Both the position numbers and the translations under genes were made by a program. Below, in pieces: positions 12,331 through 24,284 of a stretch of 64,000 nt of DNA. Numbering within the stretch: position 1 is the first letter of the stretch; every line of letters starts with the position of its first letter. The notes under the pieces are model-generated. The model searched no databases and was not told where the DNA came from. It saw only the letters and a program-made list of their open reading frames with translations. Source of the stretch: Piezodorus guildinii (lineage: Eukaryota; Arthropoda; Insecta; Hemiptera; Pentatomidae); contig CM041297.1 of the NCBI GenBank assembly GCA_023052935.1, forward strand, positions 51,255,917-51,319,916. The letters run 5' to 3'.

Positions 12331-15160
12331 CTTAGTGAGATCGGTCAGATATTAAATTTAATACTTGGTAGAAGGCAGAAACTTAAATAAATTATTTCAT
12401 ATATTAAAACGAAAATTATTAAGATTTTTTTATTTTTGTTTTTAAGAACTCAATCGTTACATTAACAAATAACTAAATTGCATAAAAGTGTAGATTAAAA
12501 AAAAATATCTTTTTATTTCTATTTTCATTCTCTCTCTAAAAAAATTAAAAAAAGGGCAAAATTCTATTTTGATAGAATGATAGTTATATTAATGGACAAC
12601 GATTTCTTTTTCTTTTAAAAAAAAAGAAGCAAATTGTGACCATATTGAAAACAAAGGATAAATTTAAGAAGAAATTTTAACATTCAATATTCTACTTTGT
12701 TTTCAACTGAACGCCATTGTTACTTATATATTAACTATTATAACTTTTATTATATCCCTTACAACCGTCCCGAATCATTACATAAAACACACGCTCAATT
12801 TTTACTCTTTTTTAATTTGGTTTCTTTAAAGTCTAACTATAATTTATTTAGGAAAAGTTATAAAAAACAAATAAAAAAAAACAAGTAATAAATCCAATTT
12901 TAAAATAGTTCAATATTTGATTCAAAATTTGTTTAATAAAATCATTTTAGCTAAATTGGATTCTAGATATATTTCGATACTATTGTATTTATTTTAAATA
13001 CCAAACACATTAGAAAAATTAGAAACATAATTATTCAAAATTTAGTCCATAAGATAAATATCACGAATTTATATCAAAAATGGTATTTCAATTTTTTTTT
13101 TTGTATTTTAAATTTTGAAACAGCGGTTGTTGACAGTTTTCTTTTTCTTTCTTTTTTTTTTTTTTTAATTCAATTGTTTTTTCTCCATGGTTTTAGTTAA
13201 ATAAAGAATAAATTGATTTATTTTTTTAATTATGTATGACTTTATTTTGTTTATATCTAATTCAAAAATTCAATTTAATAATGTTATTCCTGAATAAGTA
13301 AAAAAGTGAGTTGGCTCAATTCAAAAAACAACAAAAAAAAACGTTCAATTAGTTTTGTTCAACTTTTTTCCCTTATTTTCGATTTTCTGGGAGAATAAAA
13401 AATATATTTCTAGATTATCCTTTTCCTCTGAAGAAGAAACCCAGTTTCTGTCAGTTAAAACACATGTATCAGATATTCAATAAAAATATTTTTTCCGAAT
13501 CGGACATATTTATCTGATTAGTTCATATACTAAAATATAAGTAGACCGTTGAATAAAACCGCAAGTATATTATATGAACACATACTTTGGACTTATTACA
13601 AAAATGAATAAATTCCTTTTTAAAACTCATTTCAACATCACCATAAAGGAACCAAATTTAATTTCATTTAGCGTAACATCGAGGCATACATTTATTATTC
13701 CGAGAACTAATTGACTCTCACTGGTAATTAACGTCGATGTATTCGAATTTCGTATTCATTTTCCATTTAAGAGAGCTGAAATTACAAATTGGAATTCCAT
13801 GAATAATGTCAGAAAATCTAATTCCAACTCAATAATATAAAAGAACCATCCAGGTATAGCAGCTTACTAAAAAAAAAAAAAAATATTTTTAAAGGATTGA
13901 AAAAAGTTTTCTTTAAAAAATATTATATGTTTCGTACAGAAAGTTTTTTTCTTCGTGGTCAAGAAATATGCCAGACATTATAAATATCTAATCCCATGCA
14001 CATGTGTGTACTTGAAGCAAAAATTCAGTTTTTAAAAATTTAATGTAGTTCGTTTTCTGTAAAATATTTTGAATAAGAAGGGAGAACGTTAAATACCAAA
14101 GTAAAAAAAAAAAGTTCGGAAATATTACCAGTTAAAAAGTATCAAACAACGAAAATAATTCCTAAATGTATACACATGATTGGAAAAACATATATTTTTA
14201 TTCTTATTACATCATAGCTCCAAAACCATCAATTAAGTTTTTCAATAACGAAATTGTTTTTAATAATAAATAATTCTAAAACAAGTTTAATAGAACAATC
14301 TCAAATCAGAATAAAATGTTTAAATTAGAGCATTTATGGGTTAAACATGAAATTTTAAATTAAAGATAATGTTTCTACACTTATTCTTCTTATTTTGTTT
14401 TTTATGATAGGTCTCAAGAGCCCGTTAAATGAAAGTGGTGTAGGTCCATACTTAAAAGTACTATTTATTATTTTTTTTTTGGGTTGATTTCTCCAAACCC
14501 CAAACTTTTCCCAAAATAAAAAATAACGTAAAATTCATAAGATAACATTACTAAATTTATTCTATTTTTCAAAGCCCAAAATCTAAAAAATAACAATGCA
14601 TTTATGATGAATACATATTGACATAGTATTTTTTGAATAAGCCTCTTTGGCTGCTACACAGCTTCATTTTAAGGATGTAGGTCATTTAAAATTTTTGGTT
14701 TCTTGTTAGTTCTGATGTACAGAAGTGCTGAGGCACACATTTGATATCACAAGGAGATGAAAAACTAAAACTAAAAACCGTAATCCTAAAAATTTGAGAT
14801 CTATATCACAGTTGAGAACTATTGGCCGTTAGTTGATCCTGCCTAAATTACATACATTTCATTAAATATGGGTATAAAATGGATATATATATATATATAT
14901 ATATTATATTATATGTATTTTTTATAATAAATAAAAATATATAATTTAATTGTTCTATTATGTTATTCTTAGATACAAAAGCTTGTCTAATCATATTTAT
15001 AGACCATTCAAGTGTTGAGACAATTAAACATTATATTAATTAAGATCTTAAGGACAACTGGCGATTCGATTGGAGTTGTGATTTGATTTTTTTTTTTACA
15101 ATTTTATGGACCTACGCACCTTTTATTTAGCTGGCTCCTGAACTAATGACGACTTAGTGA
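12331..15160. other. AT-rich, no gene seen; (AT)n near 14884-14905
   Basis: No recognisable coding or repeat-family content. One short dinucleotide (AT)n tract is present. Confidence 0.5.
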
Positions 15161-15164
15161 TGGT

Positions 15165-15435
15165 TTCTGGTTTCCAAACATATTACTCACCATTAAGATC
15201 CCCCACCACTATTGAGTCTATGGGCAGGAAAATTAAGGTGTTTACCCTTAGTGGGTTTCTCCAGTGAACTTTTAATGATTCGACTTAATCTGCAACGCCG
15301 TGATGCGTCAGCCCAGCGACCGAAACGACGCTGTGAAATGAAACGGAAAACGGGATCGGCCCATTGCGCTGGAATCCAGGCAAGACCAGGGGCGGCAGGA
15401 ATGCACTAAGTGGCACATACGCAGCACGAATCCCA
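15165..15435. other. GC-richer non-coding block
   Basis: Contains several CpG-bearing runs ('gaccgaaacgacgctgtgaa', 'acgcagcacgaatcccag'). Two short overlapping plus-strand open frames (15212-15409 and 15364-15573) have no recognised motif. Probably a conserved non-coding element or an old repeat. Confidence 0.4.
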
Positions 15436-15439
15436 GGGT

Positions 15440-18310
15440 TTTCATACTTAATCAATTTTTACAATAAATTGAGTTTACCAAAACAGTGGAAAAGTAAGGA
15501 GTCGATAAAATTTATGAAAAAAAAAACAGTAGTATTTTTTCCACGAAGTCCAGAGAATACTTTGAAATTCTAAAACTTAAAAAAAAATAAACCAATTTTT
15601 TTTTTATTCTAATTTATAATATTTTCCGAAAAGTACTAGAGTTCTCAATTACTGTTATTAGCAAATAATAAGGTGATTTCAAATAATAACTAAAAACAAA
15701 AATATATATACATAAAAAAAAAAAGGAAAACAATACTATTGATCTAACAATGCAGAATTAAAAATTCTTTAAATCTAGGACAAGTCTTTGATGAGATAAT
15801 TTAAAAAAATCTTAACGGATGAAAAATTCACGTTTGTAAAATGTCAAATTGGGATTCCCACATTTCTAATTTCCAACAACTACACGTCAAACGTTACTTG
15901 CTACTAATCTCGAATGTTCACAGAATTTTAATATTTGAATAAAGTAAGTATGCCGTAGTTGCCTTATGTTCTATGTAGATGTTAAAAGAAGAAAAAGACA
16001 ATATGATTTTTTAATTATTATTTACATTTGGAAAAAGAGAAAATACCTTTTGACAAATGTTAGATATCTTGTAAAATATAAAATCGCCTGTGATCAACTA
16101 TTTTCGATGTATTATTAATTTTGTTTCTATTTCACATCCGAATCGAGTGACGGAAAGGTATATCGTGTTCCTAGCCCAGTAGTGAAATTCATGTCAATAC
16201 TTTTCATAGTTTTGTAGAAAGTTGGAAATAATCTCTTTTTTTCTACTTTTTCAAGACAATATTGAGTTCAAAAATAATGTGTTCCGCTCAAAATATATTT
16301 ATACACATTGAAAAAAAAAGTTATTAGAATAGTAAACACATCACAAATGTGCTATGTAATAGTTTTAATTTATAACGAAAAACATTTATCAAATAAGAGT
16401 ACGAAATCAATACGATTGATAAATTATTTAATATAATAGTTGTTTATAATAATAGTTTTATCGAATATTTCTCTCTATAATGTTGTTCCAAATTTTGCTA
16501 TAGATTTAGTTACTGGTTGATCACTCCGAAACAAAATCTATACCATTGAAATTTGTAAAATAAAATATATATCTTGTTAAGTGTAAATATACTTTAATTT
16601 TTCTTTTAAGTTGATATATCCATATAGAAATAGAAAAAAAATGTTCAAAATTGTTGAGCGATTCCTATCGAAACCACAAAGCAAACGGACTGATTCAAAA
16701 ATATGTTTCTGAATTTCATGTGCTAATTTTTTCATTCATAGTAACTTGAATTTCGTTCTTTTGTGATAATAATTGCTTGTTGGTTTCTTTTGGAATTACC
16801 TCAAAGTTAAGTAGCAATCAAAATTTTTAAGCTGTGCTGTGTATGAAGAATTAGTGTGTTCATAAAGTTATTTTAATGTTTAACTTCAATTTTTATTTTA
16901 TTTTTGATTATTTTGTTTCATTTAACTTTTTTTTTTATATTGATTATACAGGTTTATAAAATTAATAGATACATATTGTTATGAATAGATGACAGAACGA
17001 CTGACTCTCCTGAAATTTCTGTAATTTTTCAGTAAAGTTCAGAAATTAGGAATTTTCCCACTGCAAAATTAAGGTGAAAATTTGGAATAATAAAAGATAA
17101 TACTAGCCTAAAAGTCAGTCTATTTGATAAAAATTTCTTTGACATTGTAGGTAAAACTGACTCGGTCGATCTGTCATCTTCCTTCAATATAAAAACATAA
17201 AAAGGCATCCTATTTGTTGATTTATATTCTCACAATCACGATGTTTATGACGAGACGCATCGTCAAAATTTAGACTAAAAGATGCTATTCGAAATCAAGG
17301 AGTCATTTTCAACGATCATCACTGCTACAAAACAATAAAACATACAAAAAACCGAATGCGTCGCGTTATGAAGACCCGATTTTGTGGGAACAATAACCAA
17401 AAAGATATGATTTGGATTTTTGTAATTGAGTCTGTTCAGACTTGTATTACATGGACATCGAGACCTTCCCCTCATCAGAGCAAATACCCCATTGAATATA
17501 TTCCAACTGAATAATTAGTAGCTCCAATTGGTTAATTACGCAGTACAAGTTTAATTTGTAGAGATAATGTAATTTGGAGGACAGCGCATTCTGTCCGCGG
17601 CAATCCAAACTTCACTGGAAATAACTCAGAATTTCGACCCCACACCAAAACCACAAGAACGGACCCAATTACAAATAATCACTGTACCATTCATTTTTTT
17701 TACCCAAATTTACTATGTTGTAACTTTTTTCACAATTTTTTTTTATGATTTACTAATTTCATTTCAAACTAGATGTAAGGACCGTTTTATTTGTACAATA
17801 AATTGTTGTCAGGCTGTAAATTGTAGAATAGAATGTTAAAATTCAATATTTAAAATAAAATGTAAACAAATATTTTTAGATTCGACTGATGTTTCTGTCT
17901 GGTATTTTTGTATTCGGTATATTGTTAATTTAATTTGGTAAAAAAAAAAAAATGTTTTGTTACAAACTTGGAATATTGTTCAGAATAAATAAAAATTATA
18001 GTTTGGCAATTTGTGCTTGATTTATTTTTTTTATACTTGAACCTACTTTTAATATAATTTTCAACATGATTGAAGAAAATTTCTTAGGAGGTAAGATATT
18101 AATAAAGTAAATTAATATTTTAGAAGAGAAAAAAAAGTAAGATTATCGTAAGTATTTCTGCATTGTCAAAAATAAAAATACTGAATAAAAAACAATTTAT
18201 TTAAATAATACTTAATTTTTTGTTATGTCCAACAATCACTATTTCATAAATCAAAAGAAAGGATGCCATGAATTTAAATATAGCTTATAAGTAGTTTTTT
18301 CAAAAAAATA
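15440..18310. other. AT-rich, no gene seen
   Basis: Unclassified sequence without an identifiable repeat family. A 66-codon minus-strand open frame at 17275-17475 has no recognised motif and is not called. Confidence 0.5.
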
Positions 18311-18313
18311 CCA

Positions 18314-19399
18314 TTTTTACTTTCACTTACCTATATATGATATATATAGTAAGGAAAGTATAGCAATCGTGAAAAGTTTCGAATTCCAGGTTATGACGGA
18401 AATACACGTTTTAGGGTCTCCTTAGTCCAAATGACCAAGTCCAGCAAAAAAGTCTGTCTGTGTGGGTGTGTGTGTGTGGTAACTCCCGGGCAAAAACGAA
18501 AAGTCCAATGAAACTGAAATTTTATATTTAAGACAACTATACGTCCGATATATTACAGAACCCTTTTCATCGAAATCAGCTATCCAAAAGAGCTACTTAT
18601 ACCATGGATTTTGCACTTTTTGCGATTTACTCAAAAACAGCTTCAAGGATTTTGATTAAACTCACTACATCGATGTCAAATTTAATGGGTTTTAATATCC
18701 ATGTAGGTTTCATTCTGATAAAAATAGTACAACAGAGCTTAAATGCCGATATTTTAAATTTTCTTCTTCTTAAGTTCCTTTAATTCTGTAGAATCTATAA
18801 AAATAACTATATTATCTTGTTAGCATTGATAATTAACAGCCAAATATGCAAGTGGGGTGAATTTAATAAACAACCAAAGGAGAAAACTAAAAACATATTT
18901 TTTTAATGCAATTTTTTTTTTTTTTTTACATACGAGCAGTAATAAAGATGTATAATATACCGCTGGAATGCTAAAGATTTTAGAAAAAATATTTTCTTAT
19001 ACACAAGATTTTAAAAATTAATAAAGAGTGATGAAAATCCGATAAAACTAACTGATTATTTTAGATAATAATATATATATATATATTTTTTTTTATTTTT
19101 TTTATTCGTATTTATCACAATTCGTCACAATAGACAATAATAATATCGTTAAAGGATCACATTCATACAATATTTACAATATAAACAAAAAGGAAAGTCA
19201 AATTACATAAAATGAAACCAAACTAAATAAACGTATACAATAACAAAATATATATTTTTTTTATAAAGCACATGTTTATATTCAAACTTAATTTAATTCT
19301 TTCTTTAACAATTTAATTTAATCACTAAATGTAATTAAAACCTTAAAAGTTGATTTTATAAAAGGAGGTACGTGAAAGTAATGTGTTGCGCGCACCAGA
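18314..19399 (-). mobile_element. 0.9 kb repeat family, full-length copy, minus orientation, with an insertion
   Basis: Reads from the family's right end (rc of 'aggtaagtgaaagtaaaaat') to its left end (rc of 'tctggtgcgcgcaacaca'). The core motif ACTTTCACTTAC lies inverted near both ends: about 20 bp in from the left end and only about 6-10 bp in from the right end. Internal blocks shared with other copies include the 'aaatacacgttttagggtct' block, a (GT)n tract and a 'ccaatgaaactgaaatttt' block. No ORF is present, so the copy is non-autonomous. A LINE 3' fragment interrupts it at about 19075-19262. The asymmetric subterminal repeats suggest a Helentron/HINE-like element, but this is not proven. 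Confidence 0.7.
19075..19262 (-). mobile_element. LINE 3'-end fragment inserted in the 0.9 kb repeat
   Basis: Reverse complement resembles the LINE-like 3' end at about 33110-33252. Shared blocks include 'cacaatagacaataataata' versus 'cacaataggcaataattata' (after reverse complement), 'ggatcacattcata' and 'aatatttacaatataaa'. A T-rich start fits an inverted poly(A) end. It splits a block that is continuous in the other copies ('agataataatat..'), so it inserted later than the host repeat. Confidence 0.6.
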
Positions 19400-19444
19400 T
19401 TTTTAAAGACACATCTGCAACATATCATTAAAATTATAAAATAA

Positions 19445-20016
19445 TACTTTGACATTTAATTTAATGCAACAACAAAATTGGTACACTTTTTGGAAAATTC
19501 GTTTAAATAACGACAAATCAAAACACATAACGTTCAGACTACGACGAAACAACCATATTCCTCAGACTAACTCTGTACATTACCTAGGACTGACATTCCA
19601 CTTGTGGGGCCCACATGTGAAGATGAAAAGACAGATTCTCAAACACCGCGTGAAAGTACTATACTCAATTTTATCTAAATCATCAAAATGAAAAATTAGA
19701 CAGCAACTGAATACAGCAGTACATACACGTACCTACTTAAGCCAATATGGACTTACGCTTAGCAGATTTTTGGTTCAGCAAAAAAGACTCTTATACAAAA
19801 ACTGCAATCATTTCAATCCAAAATTTTAAGACTCATAACGACAGCTCCTTGGTACGTAAACAACCCAACATACGGACTTACAACAACTAACAGTTGACCA
19901 ACATATAAGAACACTCTATTCTCGTTTTTACATCAAACTTAACGGACACGACAATAGACTGATTAACGACATGTTAATAGCTGAAATGCCAGTCAGAAGC
20001 AGGCTAAAGAGAAGCT
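19445..20016 (+). pseudogene. Jockey-type LINE reverse-transcriptase C-terminal fragment
   Basis: The frame open to about 19691 encodes a polypeptide with 'NDKSKHITFRLRR' and 'VHYLGLTF'. These match the palm-to-thumb transition of Jockey-clade non-LTR reverse transcriptases (K-S-x-x-x-T-F-x-L-R ... V-x-Y-L-G-L). Beyond a stop near 19689 the similarity continues in shifting frames, including an 'lykncnhfnpk'-like thumb segment and a C-terminal 'IAEMPVRSRLKR'. It is 5'-truncated and inactive. The 3' part resumes at about 20429 after an insertion. A second copy of the tail is at 27895-28055. Confidence 0.7.
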
Positions 20017-20428
20017 ACTATGTTTCAGTGGCATTGAGGATAATAGAGTAATAATTTTAAAATGGACATTTATTTATAACAGAGTACATATTACTACACA
20101 TAAAAACATGATTCAACGAGGCATTGTTATAATCGAGAATACTGAGGTTCTATTTACCACATAATAAACATAAAAGTACCTATGGAAATATCTGCATAAT
20201 TGTTCCTGGCTTGACCCCAAACTTCTTCCGTCCGTGGCTGGACTTCCGATTCCTTTACTAACCGGGCAAAGACTCCCTGGTCCTCTTCTATCCCGGCTAT
20301 AGCAGTGGAAGAGTCTATTTTTTGTATAGCCCTTCTAAGAAACGTTTTTGCTTATAGCCCGGGAAACTGTTCTATTTGAAATGATTCTAAATTATTTCTA
20401 TTCCTCCCAGTATTCTCGATACATAGCA
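20017..20428. mobile_element. About 412-bp insertion inside the LINE, flanked by AAGCT
   Basis: The LINE tail is continuous at 27895-28055 ('gagaagctggatgagagacc') but split here between 'gagaagct' and 'gctgaatgagagacc'. The inserted DNA is flanked by AAGCT on both sides (20012-20016 and 20429-20433), consistent with a 5-bp target duplication. Internally, an 'atcgagaatactg' stretch near 20130-20145 is repeated inverted near 20405-20420, and the extreme ends share a weak inverted 'ctatgt'. No ORF is seen; it is probably a non-autonomous DNA element. Confidence 0.45.
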
Positions 20429-20640
20429 AAGCTGAATGAGAGACCTTCGCTAAATTAAAGCCAAGGAAAGGGTGTTGCTGGCACTTTCCTTCCCCATGCC
20501 TACCATGTTTGATCTCACATTTGCTAATTGTCAGATAGCTTCTGACAGGTGGGAATATAGATATGAAGAGAAAAAATAAACTTTTAATTATCTTTGAATA
20601 TCTTAAATTTACTAATTTATGCATTAACTAATATTAATGA
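20429..20640 (+). mobile_element. LINE 3' tail, continuation after the insertion
   Basis: Shares 'tgagagacct', 'aaattaaagcc', 'gcactttccttccccatgcc' (one mismatch), 'gatctcacatt' and 'attgtcaga' in order with 27935-28050, so the two loci carry the same LINE 3' region. Confidence 0.6.
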
Positions 20641-21610
20641 AATGTATTGCTGTTTTTCGACCGTCTGCTTTTCTAAGGCAGCGGTAGCTTCAAAAACTAG
20701 ATTAATTGATATATTTAATGTAAGTATAGAATATATTTACTGAAACTATTGGATTTCTTTTCCAAAGGTTTATTGTTTTACCAATACTACTTATGGTATT
20801 AGGTGGCATGAATGGGATGTTTAAATGACCAACAGTTTCTAATGAATACAATTATTATTTGAAAAAAGAAAAAAGAACAAACACAAATCTATCACAATTA
20901 GTTTATACTTCAATAGCGCACCATTCCATGAGAAATTAAGGGGGATCGGAAACTCCTTTTGAACTTTGGATGACAAAGCTAATTAATATTTATTTAATTA
21001 ATTAAATAATCACCCAATAATGAATTTCCGGCCTTCAGTATTCTCAAAAACATAACATGGTTCAAATAAGTTTAGGTGTAGGTAAGTGAAAGTAAAAATA
21101 GCAAATCAACAATTTTTAGAAATAAAGGAAAACAAAATATCTACCATACGAATCATGAACACAGCTATCATTAATAACTACTCTAGCGTACAATACAACT
21201 GGAACAATTCATCTGTATTGCGGCACTAAAGGATTTACAAACAAAAGTGCCAACAGTTCAATTGGAATCTATTAGTTTTTGAGTAATTACTTTTTATCAC
21301 ATTTCACAACACAGCTCCGAAACATTTCAAGACAAAAAACTGTTCTTAAGGCAATTCTTGTTTTCCAGGTTGGGGAAGCGCAATATAAAAACCAACAGAA
21401 AACGAAGGTAATAATCAGAATATAACATGAACATACACTCAAACATGCATGCATACCTTTCTGCTAATAGTAAATATATGATCCAATAAAAAAAAAAGAG
21501 GCTATTACGAAGTTACTTGTTAGTTTTGTTTTTTATCACATTTATATAATCCCTTCGCGTAGGGGTCGCGTAATTATGTGCTTTACAGATCTCATGCTAA
21601 ATTAAACCTA
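20641..21610. other. Unclassified, no gene seen
   Basis: AT-rich sequence. A short 'taggtaagtgaaagtaaaaa' near 21080-21100 matches the right end of the 0.9 kb family but has no visible body. Confidence 0.45.
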
Positions 21611-21615
21611 CTATA

Positions 21616-21753
21616 GGGGTACTCACTAGGTTTGCTATAGCATGCTATTTGTGTTAATTTTGCTAAACCCGTCGAGTTTCTACAGTTATTTCCTGTATAA
21701 AATTGATGGATTTAGCACAAATAGCATGCTATAGCAAACGTAGTGAGTACCCC
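21616..21753. mobile_element. MITE with TIR 'ggggtactcacta..tttgctatagca'
   Basis: About 27-bp terminal inverted repeats begin GGGGTACTCACT and end AGTGAGTACCCC, extending inward through 'gctatagcatgctattt'. The left flank is TA and the right flank is TT-A, one base from TA. About 60 bp of non-palindromic sequence separates the arms. Two further copies in the window (26872 and 28377) lack nearly all of this middle. TIR and TA flanks suggest a Tc1/mariner-superfamily non-autonomous element. Confidence 0.75.
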
Positions 21754-21999
21754 TTATATGCATAATTATACTTTAGCAATTTTCGATGTAAGTATAATAT
21801 TTAATGGAAATATATGTACATCATAAAAGAAAAAAGAGTACTTTGATGATTCAGTTATTGTTCAATAGAATGTGCTTTGTGCGTGTTTCCATCTTCAACA
21901 GGTATTTTTATAGCGATTGGTCATTATTTAAATGATAAAATTTTCTGATCGTTAAAAGAATGAAAAAAATTTTAACAATAATTTAAATTTCATCTTATC

Positions 22000-22560
22000 C
22001 CACCAAATTACCTTTAATCTTCGTCGTAAACCTACGACACTCTGCAATACAGCGTCCTTTAATAATATTCCGCTTGTAACAGTTGAACAGATCCGTTATT
22101 TAGGCCTCCAGCTTGACAAACGTCTTACATGGAATCCGCATACAAGACTGAAAATACAAGAAACTGCTCGCCGATTTCGGTTACTTCAACACTTACTGGA
22201 CGAACGCTCTAACCTTTCACTTAACTACAAAAGGACTTATTTACATGAACATCATAAGCCTATCTGGACCTACGGAGTTGAGCTTTGGGCTCTACTAAAC
22301 CATCAAACTCTCCCGTATCCAATCCTTACAATCCAAAATCCTTCGCAAAATCCTAACGCTCCTTACTTTGTCACGAATAAAATCATCCACAATGACCTTA
22401 ATGTTCCATATGTTGCTGATTTGGCCGTACCTTCCATGAAAAACTCCACTCCACTCTAATCCATTTGTTTCAATCCTTGCTTCCTCTTCAATTCCTGATA
22501 ATCCTCTGAGGCTTCTGAAAGGAGATGGCCTCGAGACCTTTTAGTTAGATTACTAGTGGA
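22000..22560 (+). pseudogene. Jockey-type LINE reverse-transcriptase C-terminal fragment
   Basis: An open stretch of roughly 105 codons (about 22002-22316) encodes 'TFNLRRKPTT', then 'IRYLGLQLDKRLTW', then 'PIWTYGVELW'. This is the ordered signature of the Jockey-clade reverse-transcriptase palm end and thumb. Frames then break, but 'rILNAPYFVTNKIIHNDLNVPYV'-like content is still readable with shifts near 22340-22420. Its 3' part is closely related to the fragment at 40545-40760, so both derive from one family. No endonuclease remains. Confidence 0.8.
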
Positions 22561-23215
22561 ATGCTGCCAATGGACATACTCTCTTCATGTATATTATATG
22601 TATATATTATCAGCTAATTTACTTGATGTATTAACTAATACAGTTGCAAATTCCAATAAAAATTTTTTTATAAATCATTTTTTTTTTAATTAAGCTGATA
22701 AGTAACGTGGTTCAAACAAAGTTATTTGTTGCTCTTCAGTATAGATCATATCTTAATATTACCTTATTATAATATTATTATAATAATATTATAATACATA
22801 TATATTAGTGACTAAAGGGACATTCCTCATTGATAAAAATTTCTCAACATCAATCCCAACTCAAGACTTCGCGATCGATCTACTTAAAAGAGATAAGTTC
22901 CCTAGTGAGGGCGATTAGCAGTAATAGTGTAATCAACAGAACGATTTGTTTTGAGGCGCGGAGAAATTAGCAACTATCAGAGGCTATCACTAACCTTCAG
23001 CAAAAATGGCTTCCCTTCAAGTCCACTAACTCTCTTAACTAAACTCTCATTGGTTCAATGATTCGGAAAACTAGCGCTGATCTTGGGAAGCCTCTCCAAC
23101 ATCCCAACAACTTTGTCCATTTAGATATTTCTAAGGCAGGTAGCAAGAAGACAAGTGGGTCATTTGAGTTAGTCTCCGGGAAAGTAATGACAGAAGATTT
23201 AAAGCCAGAGAATTT
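22561..23215. other. Unclassified, with an AT palindrome near 22755-22800
   Basis: An imperfect palindrome of TAATATTATTATAA type lies at about 22760-22795. The less AT-rich stretch 22850-23215 contains a 62-codon plus-strand frame (23058-23246) whose end runs into the next repeat and which has no recognised motif. Confidence 0.4.
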
Positions 23216-23221
23216 CAGTTT

Positions 23222-23500
23222 TTTTCTCTCACTTACCTATAGATAAAATTTACAGTAAGAGATAGTATTGTGAAAATTTTAAAATCCCAGTTTTCAATTG
23301 AAATACACGTTTTGTGTCCCCTGATTCCAAATAAGCAATTCGCGCGAAAAAGTATGTGTCCGTGCTAAATCAAGAAAAAAAAAACGAAAAGTCAATAGCA
23401 AATAAAATTTTATACTTGAGACAGCTATACGCTCAAGATATTACGATTGCCATACTTTTCCTTACTAAATAAGAGTATAATATGCAAAAGTAAGTAAAAG
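23222..23500. mobile_element. Fold-back derivative of the 0.9 kb family (two right ends head to head)
   Basis: From 23222 the sequence reads as the family's right end in minus orientation ('ctcacttacctata.. gtgaaaattttaaaatccca .. aaatacacgtttt'). After a junction near 23445 the right end appears again in plus orientation ('cgattgccatacttttcctta .. aagtaagtaaaagtaaaaat', about 23446-23498). The inverted arrangement is about 275 bp. It looks like a template switch or inverted deletion product of the family. Confidence 0.55.
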
Positions 23501-24018
23501 TAAAAATGGAAGAAGTTTCAAATGGTCAAGAAGGAAAGTAGGCTATAGTTTGAGGCTTTGGAAACTGACCTTATTTAATTATCTGAGTTTTTTTGAGAAA
23601 TAGATAGAGATGGATAGATAGAAAAGTCTGTTTTTATTTTTCAAAATTACATCAAATAGCCAATAAGCAAATAAAAATAAAATAAACAAATTACAAGTTA
23701 CGAAATACAATAATAAAAATCAGACACACTACATGGTCTGTTGACCGTCCGTGGAGTCTGTGTTTATTAACAAAATTAATCCTTAATCTATCAATATAAA
23801 TAATCAATAACAAAATAAGAAACAAACACTTCCCATGTTATTTATGTACTAAAATTAATTCACAAATAGTCAAATTCACAATTAGTTAAATTTAATTTAA
23901 CAAATTCACTAATAGTTAAATTCTCTAGTTAGTAACATTCTATAAGAAAAAGCCGATCTGGAGAACTTAACTAACTTAACATTTAACCACAGTAAATTAC
24001 ATTACTGACAAATGTTCA
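23501..24018. other. Unclassified, possible inverted LINE 3' end at 23625-23760
   Basis: A 'gtttttatttttcaaaattac' start followed by AT-rich sequence resembles an inverted poly(A)-tailed LINE 3' end, but no specific match was established. Short 'aattcaca.. agttaaatt' units repeat at about 23860-23930. Confidence 0.35.
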
Positions 24019-24284
24019 CTGCAGGTGATTAGATGGGTAATTAAAATCAGAGCTGATGTATTAAACCTGAATTACAAACATTTCATGAAAGCAAATAATA
24101 GATGTAGTTTGTGCAATACAAATGAAACAGAAGATCTTTTTCACTTTTTGGCTGCCTGTCCGATATTTACTGAGTTCAGAAAAAAATATTTTAATTCTAA
24201 AAATTTAACGTAGGATCAAGTTTTAGAGTTGATAAATGGAAAAGATTTTGAGCAATAGCTTCCAAATCTAACACTTAAAAAAAA
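24019..24284 (+). pseudogene. LINE ORF2 C-terminal zinc-finger-like fragment
   Basis: The plus frame at about 24019-24213 encodes 'IRADVLNLNYKHFMKANN', then 'CSLCNTNETEDLFHFLAACP'. The CX2C...HX5C pattern followed by 'FTEFRKKYF' is typical of the cysteine-histidine segment at the C-terminus of many non-LTR retrotransposon ORF2 proteins. The frame stops at 24211 (TAG); related content continues ('VLELINGKDFEQ') until the 0.9 kb repeat begins at 24285. There is no plausible ATG at its start, so this is an internal remnant and not a gene. Confidence 0.6.

Noticed and set aside
14834..14845. 'gttgatcctgcc', the start motif of 18S rRNA
   Set aside because: The match covers only about 12 bases; the following sequence does not resemble 18S rRNA and the surroundings are AT-rich.
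24025..24213. Independent small zinc-finger gene
   Set aside because: Starts at GTG, and its CCHC pattern and neighbours match a LINE ORF2 C-terminus.
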